Positions 44,404-55,743 are shown, numbered from the stretch's first letter. The stretch: 64,000 nucleotides of DNA from Alitta virens (GCA_932294295.1 OW028585.1:16370360-16434359), one strand, 5' to 3'. The notes: generated by a model not told the origin, from the letters alone. Made by a program: numbers and translations.

Positions 44404-44965
44404 TCATTATGTCTACCACAGCTGGTCATATAATGATATAAGCTGGCTAAGCTTCACACCGATAGCATTGAGACACAGACACAACTTAGACATGTACAAC
44501 AGCAGCAGTCTTGACGCAAGACCCTTGATCTCACCTTTCCGCTGAAGAGGGTCTTTGGGAATTCGGTGGAGCAAGGATCCCAGGGGGGGGGGGGGGGGAG
44601 CAAAAGAATTTGACTACACAGAAAAGTTTATATTAATTATTGGAATAAAAAGACACAAGTTCCTGTGCATAATGAAATGATGCAACTTCATACCGGTCAA
44701 AGAACTATTTTGTTCACCGCTTAGTTAAAATTAATGGGCGCATTGATTGACTGACTTTGTTGCCTATCTCGCCATGCTTTAATATGAAGTAGACCTTCGT
44801 CTACGACGTGGCCTGAGGGTCTGGGCCTAGACTGCAACTGCAGGCAGAGTAAAACTAAAAAAATTTTAAGCTTTTAAGTAGATCTTTATCATGTTTATAT
44901 TCTCACTATTTCCCAGGCAATAATAACATAGTTTTATAGGGTTTGATCTATTAAGATAATTAATA
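44404..44965. other. Duplicated non-coding block between LINE and satellite
   Basis: This matches 4630-5250 in copy A. A G-run of about 16 bases at 44583-44598 replaces a mixed G-rich stretch of copy A. No gene was seen. Confidence 0.6.
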
Positions 44966-45562
44966 CTCACTATTAAGACCACCTCACTATTAAGACCACC
45001 TCACTATTAAGACCACCTCACTGTAAAGATCATTTCACTATACATTCCACAACATTAAGATCAACTCACTATTAAGCCTACCTCACTATTAAGACCACAG
45101 TCTATTAAATTAAGAACACCTCACTATTGAGACTACCTCACTATTAAGACCACAGTCTATTAAATTAAGACCACCTCACTATTAAGACTACGTCACTATT
45201 AAGACCACAGTCTATAAAATTAAGACCACCTCACTATTAAGACTACCTCACTATTAAGACCACAGTCTATTAAATTAAGACACCTCACTATTAAGACTAC
45301 CTCACTATTAAGACCACAGTCTATAAAATTAAGACCACCTCACTATTAAGACTACCTCACTATTAAGACCAGTCTATTAAATTAAGACCACCTCACTATT
45401 AAGACTACGTCACTATTAAGACCACAGTCTATAAAATTAGGACCACCTCACTATTAAGACTACCTCACTATTAAGACCACAGTCTATAAAATTAAGACCA
45501 CCTCACTATTAAGACTACCTCACTATTAAGACCACAGTCTATTAAATTAAGACCACCTCACT
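44966..45562. repeat. Satellite array, copy B (short)
   Basis: The same 17-base and 21-base words as at 6400-21455 occur here, with only about 10-11 of the 55-bp units and a private variant (CTATAAAATTA instead of CTATTAAATTA). It sits at the orthologous position of the duplication. Confidence 0.96.
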
Positions 45563-45577
45563 ATGGAGACAGTTGCC

Positions 45578-45840
45578 ATGGCAACAAATGTTTCCTCACC
45601 TGATTTCCTAAGCAGCACCGACAGACGAACTCTCAAAGCCATTGAAAATGATGATATAATATCAATCAGATGCAGTAGCTACCTAGATGCCAGTGGCAGT
45701 AGAATCAAGAACTTCTACGTTTCTGCCAGAATGCTTTATTGGTTGTATACAACCCAGCATGCAGCAGCAACCAGTTTGGCCAATCCTCATTTTGAAGGCG
45801 GTCTTGACCTGATTGTGAAAAGAAGTCAAGCAGCCCATAA
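45578..45840 (+). CDS. Unknown ORF starting MATNVSSPDFLSS
   Basis: The ATG lies in a good initiation context (GTTGCCATGGC). The frame runs MATNVSSPDFLSSTDRRTL ... IENDDIISIRCSSYLDASGS ... YVSARMLYWLYTTQHAAATS ... HFEGGLDLIVKRSQAAH and continues into a LINE insertion at 45841 that supplies a false C-terminus. An upstream in-frame ATG is at 45563. I do not recognise the family. It directly follows the satellite in both copies, and copy A is broken. It may be a first exon, or a piece of an old mobile element. Confidence 0.4.
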
Positions 45841-46071
45841 GTGTGTGTGTGTGTTATTGTTTAACGCCTCATCAGCACCTGAGTGGGCTATGTAGAGGCT
45901 CTCTAGGTTAAGATTGATTATCTATATTTGGTAGTAGAAACCAGAAGCATTTAAAAAATCAATAATTGTCTGGGCTGGATATCTAGTAAAGAGATGTTGT
46001 AAGGTAGTAGCTTGAAACAGAGGTCTTCTAATGCGTTGTAAGTGGGTGCAATCTAATAAAATATGTTTCTT

Positions 46072-46895
46072 GTTGAGAGAAGTGCTTCCCCACAATTGGT
46101 TATGGCTGTTAAAATCTCCTAGGATAAGACGCGGTTCAGGAAGTTGATTGTAAAGGTATGCAAATCACTGGCTGTAAGGTTAAAGGGTGGAGAAATATAT
46201 AAGGAACATATAGTGAATGTTTTATTCAGGTTCACACGAACTGATGTAGCCTGAAGGTTTGTGCTAAGAGCAATATGAGAATGAATGATTCCATTTTTAA
46301 CTAAAATTGATGAGCCACCAGTGGCTCTATCATGGGCAATATTGCCATAATTATGTGTGATACATATGATAGTTTCTCTATTCAGGGGTTTCAGAAAAGT
46401 TTCCTGTAGACAGAAAACAATAGGGTTTAAGTCTAGGACCATGCAACCTACTTCGTCAAAGTTGGCTCTGAAACCACGACAGTTCCACTGGATGATACTG
46501 TCCATGAGTTACCTAAAAGAGTTTAATACTATCATAGTAAAATCTATAATGCATGGTATGAATTAGTATAAATATTTACTTTTTCTTCAAAGTCGCTGCC
46601 TCTTTCGGTGTTAATGTAGTTTTTGGGGCCCCACCATGCCTAGATGGCGGTCTTATTATGCCCAGTGCACTGGATTTTTCAAGTGCTTTTCTGTTGAGGG
46701 GGGGGGGGGGGGTTTTGGGAACAATTGATATTTTATCAATTGCCCCCTCCTGTTGAGGCCTAGGGATAGTGGTAGTCCCTGCCTCCTCTTCCATCGGCTG
46801 GCGTATCTCTTCCGAGAAGGTGCACCCTGTGAGGGTACACTAAGCTGTGAAGCAGTAACTAATGGAGCTACAAGATGTCCTTTACCGACATCTGT
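46072..46895 (-). pseudogene. I/Nimb-type LINE, ORF1 C-terminus and EN N-terminus
   Basis: 46794-46576 encodes the ORF1 end (EEEAGTTTIPRPQ ... LTPKEAATLKKK), and 46505-46119 encodes the start of the AP-like endonuclease (IIQWNCRGFRAN, LQETFL). Both match 58420-57680 of the longer copy. The segment lacks the rest of ORF2. Confidence 0.85.
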
Positions 46896-47111
46896 AGCGT
46901 ATGTGTGTGTGTGAGTTATTGTTTAACGCCTCATCAGCACCTGAGTGGGCTATTTAGAGGCTCTCTAGGTTAAGATTGATTATCTATATTTGGTAGTAGA
47001 AACCAGAAGCATATAAAAAATTAATAATTGTCTGGGTTGGATATCTAGTAAAGAGATGTTGTAAGGTAGTAGCTTGAAACAGAGGTCTTCTAATGCATTG
47101 TAAGTGGGTGC

Positions 47112-47301
47112 GGTGGGTGGTGGTGTGATTAGGGCTTTACGTCCTGTATTTCTGCACCAGTTGGGCTAATTAGGATGGGCAGAGACCATGGCAATGAGAC
47201 GAAGGATGAAACAGCCATCCAACTTAGGCTTGACCGGGAATCGAACCCGGGACCCAGCAGTTGGAAGCCCAGAGCGCTACCTCTGAGCTAGGCCCCCGCC
47301 C
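47112..47301 (-). mobile_element. SINE-1 inserted into a LINE tail
   Basis: A full-length copy is flanked by TGTAAGTGGGTGC at 47099-47111 and 47302-47314. It splits a LINE 3' end whose two halves join perfectly when it is removed. Confidence 0.95.
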
Positions 47302-47371
47302 TGTAAGTGGGTGCAATCTAATAAAATATGTTTGATTGTTAGGGGGCATCGACAACTCTGGGGGCCAGCCC

Positions 47372-47464
47372 ATAAGTGTGTGTGTGTGATTATGGCTGTA
47401 CGTCCTGTATTTCTGCACCAGTTGGGCTAATTAGGACAGGCAGAGACCATGGCAATGAGACGAA
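47372..47464 (-). mobile_element. SINE-1 fragment with GT-rich edge
   Basis: It carries the body words TGTACGTCCTGTATTTCTGC and GGGCTAATTAGGACAGGCAG. The tRNA-like head is missing, so this is a 5'-truncated SINE. Confidence 0.75.
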
Positions 47465-47579
47465 CAAGCAGCCCATAAAAGGAAGGTGGTCTAAATGTCG
47501 GTGATCTACACACATTGTTTTTTCAAAGGTTGTATAATATAATTTAGAAAGTCCACTTGAACTCCACCCCCCCCCCCCC

Positions 47580-48690
47580 ACCGGAGGCACACAATTTAAA
47601 ACATTTTTGCATCCGTCTTGGCCTGCAATAAAATTTATTGATAATATTTTATTTATCCTATTTCAAACCATTTTGTCTCCCTGTTCAGTCAGAGTTCAAA
47701 AGGTCACTTACTCTGTGAGATCATTCTGAGTCATTCAGCCTTGTTCAGAGTTTCTTTCGAGGACCTTGGCACAATGGTGTGAATGGTTTTAAAATCTTGC
47801 AAGTATGGTTGGTAGGAGCAGTGATGTGACCCACAGGAGATCAAAGTTGGCTACCCGAACCTAGCTACGAAAGCTTTAATTCCGAAGATGTAAAGTAGCT
47901 ACCCGAACCCAGCTACCTGACATACCTGGAAGTTACCCAAACTTAATTTCCATGTATATTATTCAAAAACGGTTGAACAGAATTTCCGTTTTTGCCAAAA
48001 GATCTAAGGGTTAAATTATATGTGCTAGAATATTTTTGGAATTTTCCGAGCATGTCTAAGATGTGAAAAATAAAAAAAAAATGGAAAAAACCGTAACGGA
48101 AATTGTAATTTTTTGGAGTGTGCTGTTGAAAATACACCAGTATAAAAAAAATTAACTTTTGTGTCTAACTTTTAGCACACACAAAACTAGTCTTTACAGC
48201 CATTAAGGGGGTGAAATTTAGCAGTACTTTTCAGGTAGCTGCCAGGTAGCGGAAATTTGGCTTGCCTCTTTTTTGCATTTTTCTCAACATGTGCTCACTT
48301 AGGGAGAAAGTAGCCTGGGTAAAATAGATGAATAGACAGTTAGTTAGAACCGGGTAAGATAGAAAGAATGAGGTAGGCCATGGCATGATCGAGGCCCAAA
48401 CGGCGGCGTGCTTTGACCTACAAATTCGAGGTTACCCACTATTGATTGACTAATATCTTCTCTTCATTTAAATGCCAAATTTATGGACATAATTAAGGAT
48501 GAGAGAAATATACTTAAGGCTGTGATACAAAAGGCTTACTGAACACCCACATAAAAAATTCTGTGTCAAAAATCTAGACATTATACTTAGTATGTAATTC
48601 TTAAGATAAGATGAAATTTATTTAAAGTAGGGTTGATGCAATAATACAAATAACACAAGCTGCAAAGCTTTTTGCCAACAAATGATACAA
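47580..48690. other. Non-coding stretch
   Basis: This is AT-rich sequence right of copy B. The word AGCTACCCGAAC appears with variants at 47850-47910. No coding signal was found. Confidence 0.4.
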
Positions 48691-48701
48691 CGGAAACAAA
48701 G

Positions 48702-48892
48702 GTGGGTGGGTGGATTAGGGCTTTATGTCCTGTATTTCGGCACCTGATGGGCTAATTAGGACAGGCAGGGACTATGGCAATGAGACGAAGGATGAAACAG
48801 CCATCCAACATAGGCTCAACCGGGAATTGAACCTGGGACCAAGTGGTTGGAAGCCCAGCGCGCTACCACTGAGCTAGGCCCCCACCCTAGTT
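48702..48892 (-). mobile_element. SINE-1 copy with 10-bp TSD
   Basis: A full-length copy is flanked by GGAAACAAAG at 48692-48701 and 48893-48902. Confidence 0.94.
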
Positions 48893-48939
48893 GGAAACAA
48901 AGATGAGAATATATACAATTGACAAGTATATTGATTGTG

Positions 48940-49150
48940 AGGTAAATACTGTTGACCTTAATTTAGACTGGTGCTGCGGCATAGAACTGTCTTTTGGGGA
49001 CAGAAAATTTGTGGTTCTAAGAGTGTACCAATGTATCAATGTGATGGAAATTATGATGAGTATGTGGAAAAACTGGGGGCTCTGGGTGCTGTACTGGATG
49101 AACTTAATGTTACTTGTTATGCCATTCTTGGTGACTGGAATGTGAATATA
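48940..49150 (+). pseudogene. CR1-like LINE endonuclease fragment
   Basis: Two frames together read WCCGIELSFGDRKFVVLRVY and YQCDGNYDEYVEKLGALGAV ... YAILGDWNVNIS. The GDWN motif is the metal-binding GDxN motif of AP-like LINE endonucleases. One frameshift lies near 49030. It is immediately followed by ORF1-type sequence, so the order EN then ORF1 is reversed; two truncated elements have probably been joined. Confidence 0.6.
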
Positions 49151-49157
49151 TCTAACC

Positions 49158-50241
49158 TTGTGTGTGGCAGTACAGAAAAAGGTTATGAAACAGATCTGGA
49201 CCTGCCCCAAATGTAGGATGATGTTTCCATTAGTACAAAGCATGCTGAAAGAGCTCTCAGAAATGCGCACTGTACAGAACAAAATATATGCTCAACTCGA
49301 AAAGCTGAACTCCAAAATGAATGAAGAGACCGAAGCAAAGAAACAAGCTAAGCAAGAAGTTGCTAGCTTGATGAAAGAAAAAGCCTCTCTCACTCAGAAA
49401 TCAGCTTGCCATTGTAATACAAATGAACAATCGGTTACGAAAGCTGACACTGTCTGCTTTTCTGTGACACCAAGTGCTCCACCACGACCCTCACTTCTGC
49501 TGGGGACAGGTTTGCTTCGAAATGTCGATCCTGGGAAATTGGAAATTTGGGAGGTCATGGCAAAGGGTGGTGCAACAGTCAATGATCTACATAAAGCCCT
49601 CATGATCTGTCCAAAAACGATCAGGAGATCTTAATCATAGGTGGTTCGATTGATGTTGAAATGAAAGAAATATCACTGATTACCAGGCCCTCACTGTGTC
49701 AGCATCACTCAGAGCTGACAAAATTGCAATCTGCAGCATGCTACCACGCACAGATAAAGACTATGCCTCAAAGAGTGAGACACTGAACACTGAACTCAAA
49801 AGAGTATGTGAAAATGATGGCCATGACTTCATGGACAATAGGTTCCTACTCAGAAATGGAATGGCCAACACAGCTTTCCTGCTGAGCGATGGCTTGCACC
49901 TGTCCAAACCAGGCATACTCAATCTATTAGATAGGTGCAACATCACAAAACGTGATCATCCCGCCTTCACAAACAATCGCTATGCCAAAAAGGAAGAAAC
50001 TTTAAACTTCAAGGGATACAAACACCCCCTATCCAACTTCTTCAAAGTCAATGGGTTGAAGATAAATGGAATGCTGTTCAACACCAGTGAAGCAGCATAT
50101 GTCTACGAGAAAGCACTTCACCACAAAGACTTCCCCGCTGCTGAAGCTTCTCGCAAGAGCACAACTGGAATTCAAGCGAAGCGGTTTGGAGATCGCATTG
50201 AAACAAATGCAAGCTGGCAACGATTATTACAAAAAGGATAA
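49158..50241 (+). pseudogene. LINE ORF1-like: zinc finger end, coiled coil, SGNH esterase, NADAR
   Basis: The regions in order are IWTCPKCR (end of a PHD-like finger, about 49190), a Lys/Glu-rich coiled coil (49240-49390), an SGNH-type esterase beginning LLLGTGLLRNVD (49495) with LIIGGSIDVE (49640), ICSMLPR (49735) and the catalytic-type SDGLHLSKPG (49885), and then a NADAR-like segment (FKGYKHPLSNFF, SEAAYVYEKALHH, AKRFGDRI; 50005-50230). PHD plus esterase is known from ORF1 of CR1-like LINEs. The NADAR extension is unusual. NADAR proteins act on ADP-ribose-type N-glycosidic bonds. Frameshifts near 49605 and 49690 break the frame, and the last part of NADAR is missing, so the copy is dead. 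Confidence 0.7.
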
Positions 50242-50736
50242 ACAAAAAACAAGCGCAAAAAAACAGGCAATAACAAATTTTGCTTGAGCAATTTACTTTT
50301 TCAAATTTCTCTTGCTGCAGCAGGTACTGTTTTCTTAGTCTGTGAAATGTATATGTATGCAAATACAGTATCAGGGAAAAGAACACTTGTATTAGGCTAT
50401 CATTTGATTATTATCTATCACCATTACATTCAACAGCCATAAAGAAATGTGGCGTTTATGTTTCCAAGACTGAAGGATTGATGTACACATTTTTGAATAG
50501 TCATTATAAACAAGAGAGTTTTCCAACGTTGGGTGTCTGTTGTATATCTGTTTTGCGCTTTCTGGTTTTTCCTGCTTCTCTAGGCACTTAAAACAGAAGA
50601 AATATAAAATAGCTTTATCAAATTGATGTCATTACAACATAACCACTTAACTAAATCTTTCTTAGATTGGTTAAGCAACATACAGAATAACATTATATCT
50701 ATCCACATAGGGTGTGCCACCAGGTCTCCAGTATAA
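50242..50736. other. Non-coding stretch after the ORF1 remnant
   Basis: No feature was recognised apart from AT-rich sequence. It may include 3' UTR of the element. Confidence 0.35.
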
Positions 50737-50926
50737 GTGGGTGGGTGGGATTAGGGCTTTACGTCCTGTGTTTCTGCACCAGTTGGGCTAATTAGGACAG
50801 GCAGGGACCATGGCAATGAGACGAAGGATGAAACAGCCATCCAACTTAGGCTCGACCGGGAATCGAACCCGGGACCCAGTGGTTGGAAGCCCAGAGCGCT
50901 ACCTCTGAGCTAGGCCCCCACCCCCT
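50737..50926 (-). mobile_element. SINE-1 copy with 14-bp TSD
   Basis: A full-length copy is flanked by GGTCTCCAGTATAA at 50723-50736 and 50927-50940. It is among the best-preserved copies. Confidence 0.95.
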
Positions 50927-51138
50927 GGTCTCCAGTATAAAGATTTTAATTAACTAACATTAAAATGGGGATATGACTTGATACCCTATTTTGAGTTGGA
51001 ACTTACAACTGTATGGTTATTCTAGTTGTTGAGCCTAAAGGTCATTTAATAATTTGTGCGATGCTCCAAAAGTACATAATGCACCCATGAAAAGGTTTCT
51101 TATCAACTATTGAATTCCTTTGGGTTATCCATACCTCA

Positions 51139-51815
51139 TCATTTTCTTTCTGTTGTCTGGATTTCATTTTCTTCAGCAGTGCCTGTCTTCTCTCCTTGTT
51201 GTGGTTGGGCGGATCCTGAAATAATAACAAACATCGTATTATAAAAAATATAAACTTTTTATAGCACAAAGATAGTTTTCTATATATGTCATTAATTAAT
51301 TGATACTGACAGTTTAATATGAATATGACTTCAATAGCATGTAATTAAGTGGGGCCTTATAATTGACATATACCTGAAGAAATTATCGATTTTCAACATA
51401 GTATTTTGCAGCATATAGTTCACTGTTTAGGTAATGTGCACATACCTTTGCATTGGGAAACATGAATCATTTCCAACAGCAATGGTCTCATTTCATCCCT
51501 GCTGGAGTCTTTGGCAGTAGGAAGAGACGGCAGTATTGGACATACTGGCATTTGTGATGAATGATCCCCAGCATTCAAATCCACCAAGTCCAAATTTAGC
51601 ATTTTCTGAAATTGTTCATCTTGGTCGTTAATGGCACTTTTCACAATGTCTGTCATTGTATGCCACCCTACTGTGTAGATAGTCCTACTGGTTGGCAAAC
51701 AGTAAGTGGCATTTATTAGAACTCCAAATGATTGTAACTTGTCCATTGATTTTTGAAGATTCCTGAGACAGTTGTTAATAGGAGCAGAATTTCCATCTTT
51801 CTTATCCTTAGGCAT
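51139..51815 (-). CDS. Possible two-exon gene of unknown function
   Basis: Exon 51815-51446 starts at an ATG (MPKDKKDGNSAPINNCLRNL) and has a donor AAAG/GTATGTG. Exon 51215-51139, after TTATTTCAG, joins in phase and ends at tandem TGA codons, giving about 148 residues. The middle part includes SFGVLINATYCLPTSRTIYT and the end is Gln/Glu/Lys-rich. I recognise no domain. Reading through the first donor instead gives a 131-residue product. Support rests on ORF length, splice sites and phase only. A divergent ORF starts 266 bp away at 52082. Confidence 0.4.
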
Positions 51816-52081
51816 CTTTAGTGTATGTGTTTATCCTCCAGTGAAAATGCAGTAAATGATGCACAGGGATAATGCTGGGGTGGAGGGGGGTGCTGCAAGG
51901 TACCAGGAAATGTTGTGCATGACTGAACCTGTCATTGGCTGCTGCTTGTGTGTCTGATAAGTGATTGGCCAAAGGTCACACGTCTCCCTGAACCCCCCCC
52001 CCCCCCATTACACTCGGCACAGGGTTAGCTTAAACTTCTTAGATTGACTCTCATTAGCATGGAAGCTGAACACTGATGAAT

Positions 52082-52196
52082 ATGTTTCTCAGAGAAAAAG
52101 TCACCAGGAAGAAAACAAAACATCAACTTACAACTGCTGGAAAAAAACAATTCTTTGGATTTTCAAGCAGGAATGTGACTACAGAAAAGAAGCAAA
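52082..52196 (+). CDS. Possible first exon, basic N-terminus
   Basis: An ATG followed by MFLREKVTRKKTKHQLTTAG and KKQFFGFSSRNVTTEKKQS runs to a donor AAA/GTAAGT. The product is strongly basic. No second exon was found with confidence. It could be chance. Confidence 0.25.
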
Positions 52197-52199
52197 GTA

Positions 52200-54283
52200 A
52201 GTCACATTTTTACATAAAATACAATTTACATATAAATTACTGATGTTGGTTGATTTGTATACTCATGTTTAAGTTCTCTAAAGTTTGAAATTGCAATATA
52301 CATAATGCTCATATAATGATCTTTATCCTCTGTCATGATCAATGTTTCCATCCTTACTGAATGTTTCAATCATAACTTCGACATCACCATGTTCAAACTT
52401 AAAAAAATTAACTTAAAATTTCAATTGTTGATATTTTAGGGTCACATTCATTTGATTATCCTGAGGCATTATACAGGGGGGTTGCTTATAAAATTTTATA
52501 ATAACAGTTTTGCTAAATTATTTGCTAAGTATGCTAAAATGTCAACTAATATAGCATATTTCAAACAAGCTAACCTGGGCCACACTATTCTTTGAAACAA
52601 TACACTTTTGTTGTTCAGCAAAGAGCAAATTAGCTGTGATATACCTCTACTTTGATACTGCATCACTATTACGTAATGGGGTCAGAGACCCAGATGGCAC
52701 TTGTTGCTTTGATTGCAGAACAAAGGATGCAGACAGCTGCAAAATATTACCCATCATCTTTCATGGTTATTTCATGTTAACATTTAACAAGTATAAAAGA
52801 GAAATAAAATCTTTGACTTGCTTAAAGATAATGGACAAGCCCTTTCAAATTAATCTGAAAAAATATTTACTAACAAATTTGTAGATATAAAAGGATTGGA
52901 ATTTTGAATTATTTTAATATTTCATCTTTAGTCCTTAGATATGAATAATGAGCATGTGTTGTAAGCTTTACAATTATATTAATCCATGTCCTTGACTCTA
53001 TTCCATTTCACGTCAATTGCAATTGAATCAGCTAGTACATACAAGTCACCTTACCTGATTTAAGCAGTATAGATCAAAAGAACAGTTCTTGAATAAATTG
53101 AACCTACATTTTTAATTGTTTATTTATTGTTTATTTAAAGGTCATGGGCAATCAAAATCAAACTTTGCCAGAATATAGTATAGGAAAATACAATAATATA
53201 TACCTATAATTTATAGAGAAAATAAAACTGATTGACAATCCTGAAACTTCAGTTAAAGCTACAAAAATAAAACCAACGACTGTCTCACTGCCTAAATGAC
53301 TGACTATTTGTCAGCTGTCATGTTCTGTTGGGCTGACTGACTGACTGACAGACAGACAGACTTGACTGAAGCGACTGATTGATTAATCAATCAACATGAC
53401 AGCAATGATAGCTATTGTAATTGATATGATTACACCAGTGGCTTGGGGTGGGGTGGGCCCACATCTCATTGCAATACATAATGATTATAAGATAGACCAA
53501 TTAAAGAATATGTGTGAAGTGAAGTACGAAATAAACCATTATTATGAATATATGTTATTATTCTATAGATATTCCTATTGGTTATACACAAAAAGGTTGA
53601 TATTTTTCCCTGATTTTTTCTTAAAAATTATAAAAACCAATTATCTTCACAAACCATGCGTTTCTATAGTTGTATTATGCAACAACTCATTTATACTCCC
53701 ACTAACTCTAAAACAAACAAGTAGTATGTATATTACGAAATAATATTCATCTATAATTTCTATTAGGTCAAACTTTAGTTAGTACTTGATATTTGCTTTT
53801 TTCTACCTATATACTCTAGTAATTGTGTTCATTTTTTTTAATTGTCAATGAATTGATCTGAGTTAGCTTTGTTGATTTAACCGCGTTAAATTTTCACTAT
53901 TAATAAATTTATATTAGAAGATCCCCAGAATAATTAAAATTAATAATTACTTTCTTTTTCCCTAGAAATTAGAAATTGCTAGAATTTATGTTTTTGTTCC
54001 AGTGATTTAAAAGAGAAATTTAGGAAAACTCATCTTTTTTTTTTACTTAATACTGTTTACTGTGATAGTTTATACTGTTCGTCTTATTCTGAGCATTCAA
54101 GACCTGTTTAAATTTGGAAAAAATGTTTATTGGAAGTGAAGTTATCAGTATATCATATAATACTAGGCACAGACCTATTTAGATTGAACTGACGGGGGTA
54201 TGGCGCACGTACAGGCAGGGGGCAACAAAAGGTTCTTGGTCCTCATTTACGCAAAAACAAAATCACATGAGATCCATTTGATG
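52200..54283. other. AT-rich non-coding stretch
   Basis: No mobile-element end or coding signal was recognised. The longest frame (53396-53743, 115 residues) is hydrophobic and AT-driven. A GACTGACTGACAGACAG simple repeat lies at 53335-53365. Confidence 0.4.
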
Positions 54284-54289
54284 TGTGTG

Positions 54290-54476
54290 TGTGTGTGTGT
54301 GTGTGAGTTATTGTTTAACGCCTCATCAGCACCTGAGTGGGCTATGTAGAGGCTCTCTAGGTTAAGATTGATTAACTATATTTGGTGTGTGTGTGAGTTA
54401 TTGTTTAACGCCTCATCAGCACCTGAGTGGGCTATGTAGAGGCTCTCTAGGTTAAGATTGATTAACTATATTTGGT
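54290..54476 (-). repeat. Tandem duplication of the LINE 3' end
   Basis: Two adjacent copies, each starting with GTGTGTGAGTTATTG and ending GATTAACTATATTTGG, are nearly identical over about 90 bp. This could be a new 3'-end insertion into the older tail, or slippage during reverse transcription. Confidence 0.85.
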
Positions 54477-55743
54477 AGTAGAAACCAGAAGCATATAAAA
54501 AATCAATAATTGTCTGGGTTGGATATCTGGTAAAGAGATGTTGTAAGGTATTAGCTTGAAACAAAGGTCTTCTAAAGCGTTGTAAGTGGCTGCAATCTAA
54601 TAAAATATGTTTGATTGTTAGGGGGCACCGACAACTCTGGCATACCGGTGCCGGTTCATTGACTAAAAGGTGTAAATGTGTAAGTCTTGAATGTCCTATG
54701 AGGCATCTGTGATATATTCCTTGATCTTTGCGAGTATTGAACATACTAGGTATTTTATTTTGAATGCAAGGTAAGATTGAATGCAACTAGGTTGTTATTA
54801 CATTCATTCCATTGTCTTTGCCAGCAAGACATGATAAAATATTTATAGTCATTTTAAAATCAGTGTATGGAATGGTAAAATCAGTTATCTCTTTTGTAAG
54901 AGCCCTTTTTGCTGCCAGGTCTGCTTTTTCATTCCCTTCAATGCCAGCGTGTCCAGGAATCCAGCAGAATACTATGTCTTTGTATTCGTGAAGATAGAAA
55001 TACTTAATAAGAACATCTAAGATCCCAGGGTTGTCAAGTTGTTTATTTTGGATTGCTTGAAGAGCAGATTTTGAATCAGAACAGATAACATAACGATCTG
55101 ATTCTGAGTCCTCGATGTTCTTTAAGGCAAGGTAAATAGCTGTTAATTCTGCAGTGTATATTGAACAGTGGTCTGGAAGACGACATTCAGCTATAACGGT
55201 TTTATAAGAAGTGACTGCACAGCCTACTCGTCTTTCCATTTTTGAGCCATCTGTGTATAGAAATTTGTACGAATCATATTTAAACCTTATACTATAAAAT
55301 AGGTTTTGATAGTCTACCGGATTGGTTTCGCTTTTCTTAAGCTCTGCCAAATCCAGTATTACTTTCGGGACTGGGAGAATCCATGGCGGAATGGGTGGTG
55401 CTTCCGTCTCGGCAATGATTGTAGTATCAATTTTTGCAGCCTCAAGATAGAATTTCATGCGTAATCCCAGTGGTCGAATGGCGTTTGAACGAGATTCATA
55501 ATGATGCATGTACTTTGGATGAAATATTACATCATATGTTGGATTTGTTGGAGTTGAAGCTACTTTTAGTATGTATTGCATGGATAACTTGATACGACGA
55601 AGGGAAAGTGGAGGTTCCCCTGCCAGTACATATAAGCTCTCTACAGGAGATGTACGAAAAGCTCTTAAGCTTAGTCGCAACCCTTGATGATGTACAGAAT
55701 TCAGGCATTTTAGATAAGATGGTCTGGTGGAGCCATATACCAC
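54466..55743 (-). pseudogene. LINE ORF2, RNase H and C-terminal region
   Basis: The main frame (55743-54787) begins VYGSTRPSYLKCL and contains the RNase H acids (FLYTDGSK, TAELTAIYLAL, ICSDSKSA, GIEGNEKADLAA). A one-base loss near 54840 moves the C-terminus (CQSCRCPLTIKHILLDC, YPTQTIIDF) into another frame at 54786-54466. It is close in sequence to the copy at 30543-31592. Confidence 0.88.

Larger units (their letters stand above)
45841..47464 (-). mobile_element. Compound LINE/SINE insertion with 14-bp TSD
   Basis: The whole block is flanked by CAAGCAGCCCATAA at 45827-45840 and 47465-47478; copy A has the uninserted site. Inside, all on the minus strand, are a LINE 3' end (45841-46071), a LINE ORF1/EN piece (46072-46895), a second LINE 3' end (46896-47364) interrupted by a SINE-1, and a SINE-1 fragment (47372-47464). 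A third partial copy of the flank (CAGCCCATAAG) occurs at 47365. Confidence 0.85.

Noticed and set aside
42149..44960. First exon of AGXT2 with the start codon
   Set aside because: Several ATG-to-GT candidates were tried, but none gave the needed phase with a plausible targeting peptide conserved in both duplicates.
48887..49282. Minus-strand ORF of 131 residues
   Set aside because: It is antisense to the endonuclease fragment and has no domain.
50078..50386. Minus-strand ORF of 102 residues
   Set aside because: It is antisense to the NADAR-encoding frame and has low-complexity composition.
53396..53743. 115-residue plus-strand ORF
   Set aside because: It is hydrophobic, AT-driven and without domain, splice context or duplicates.
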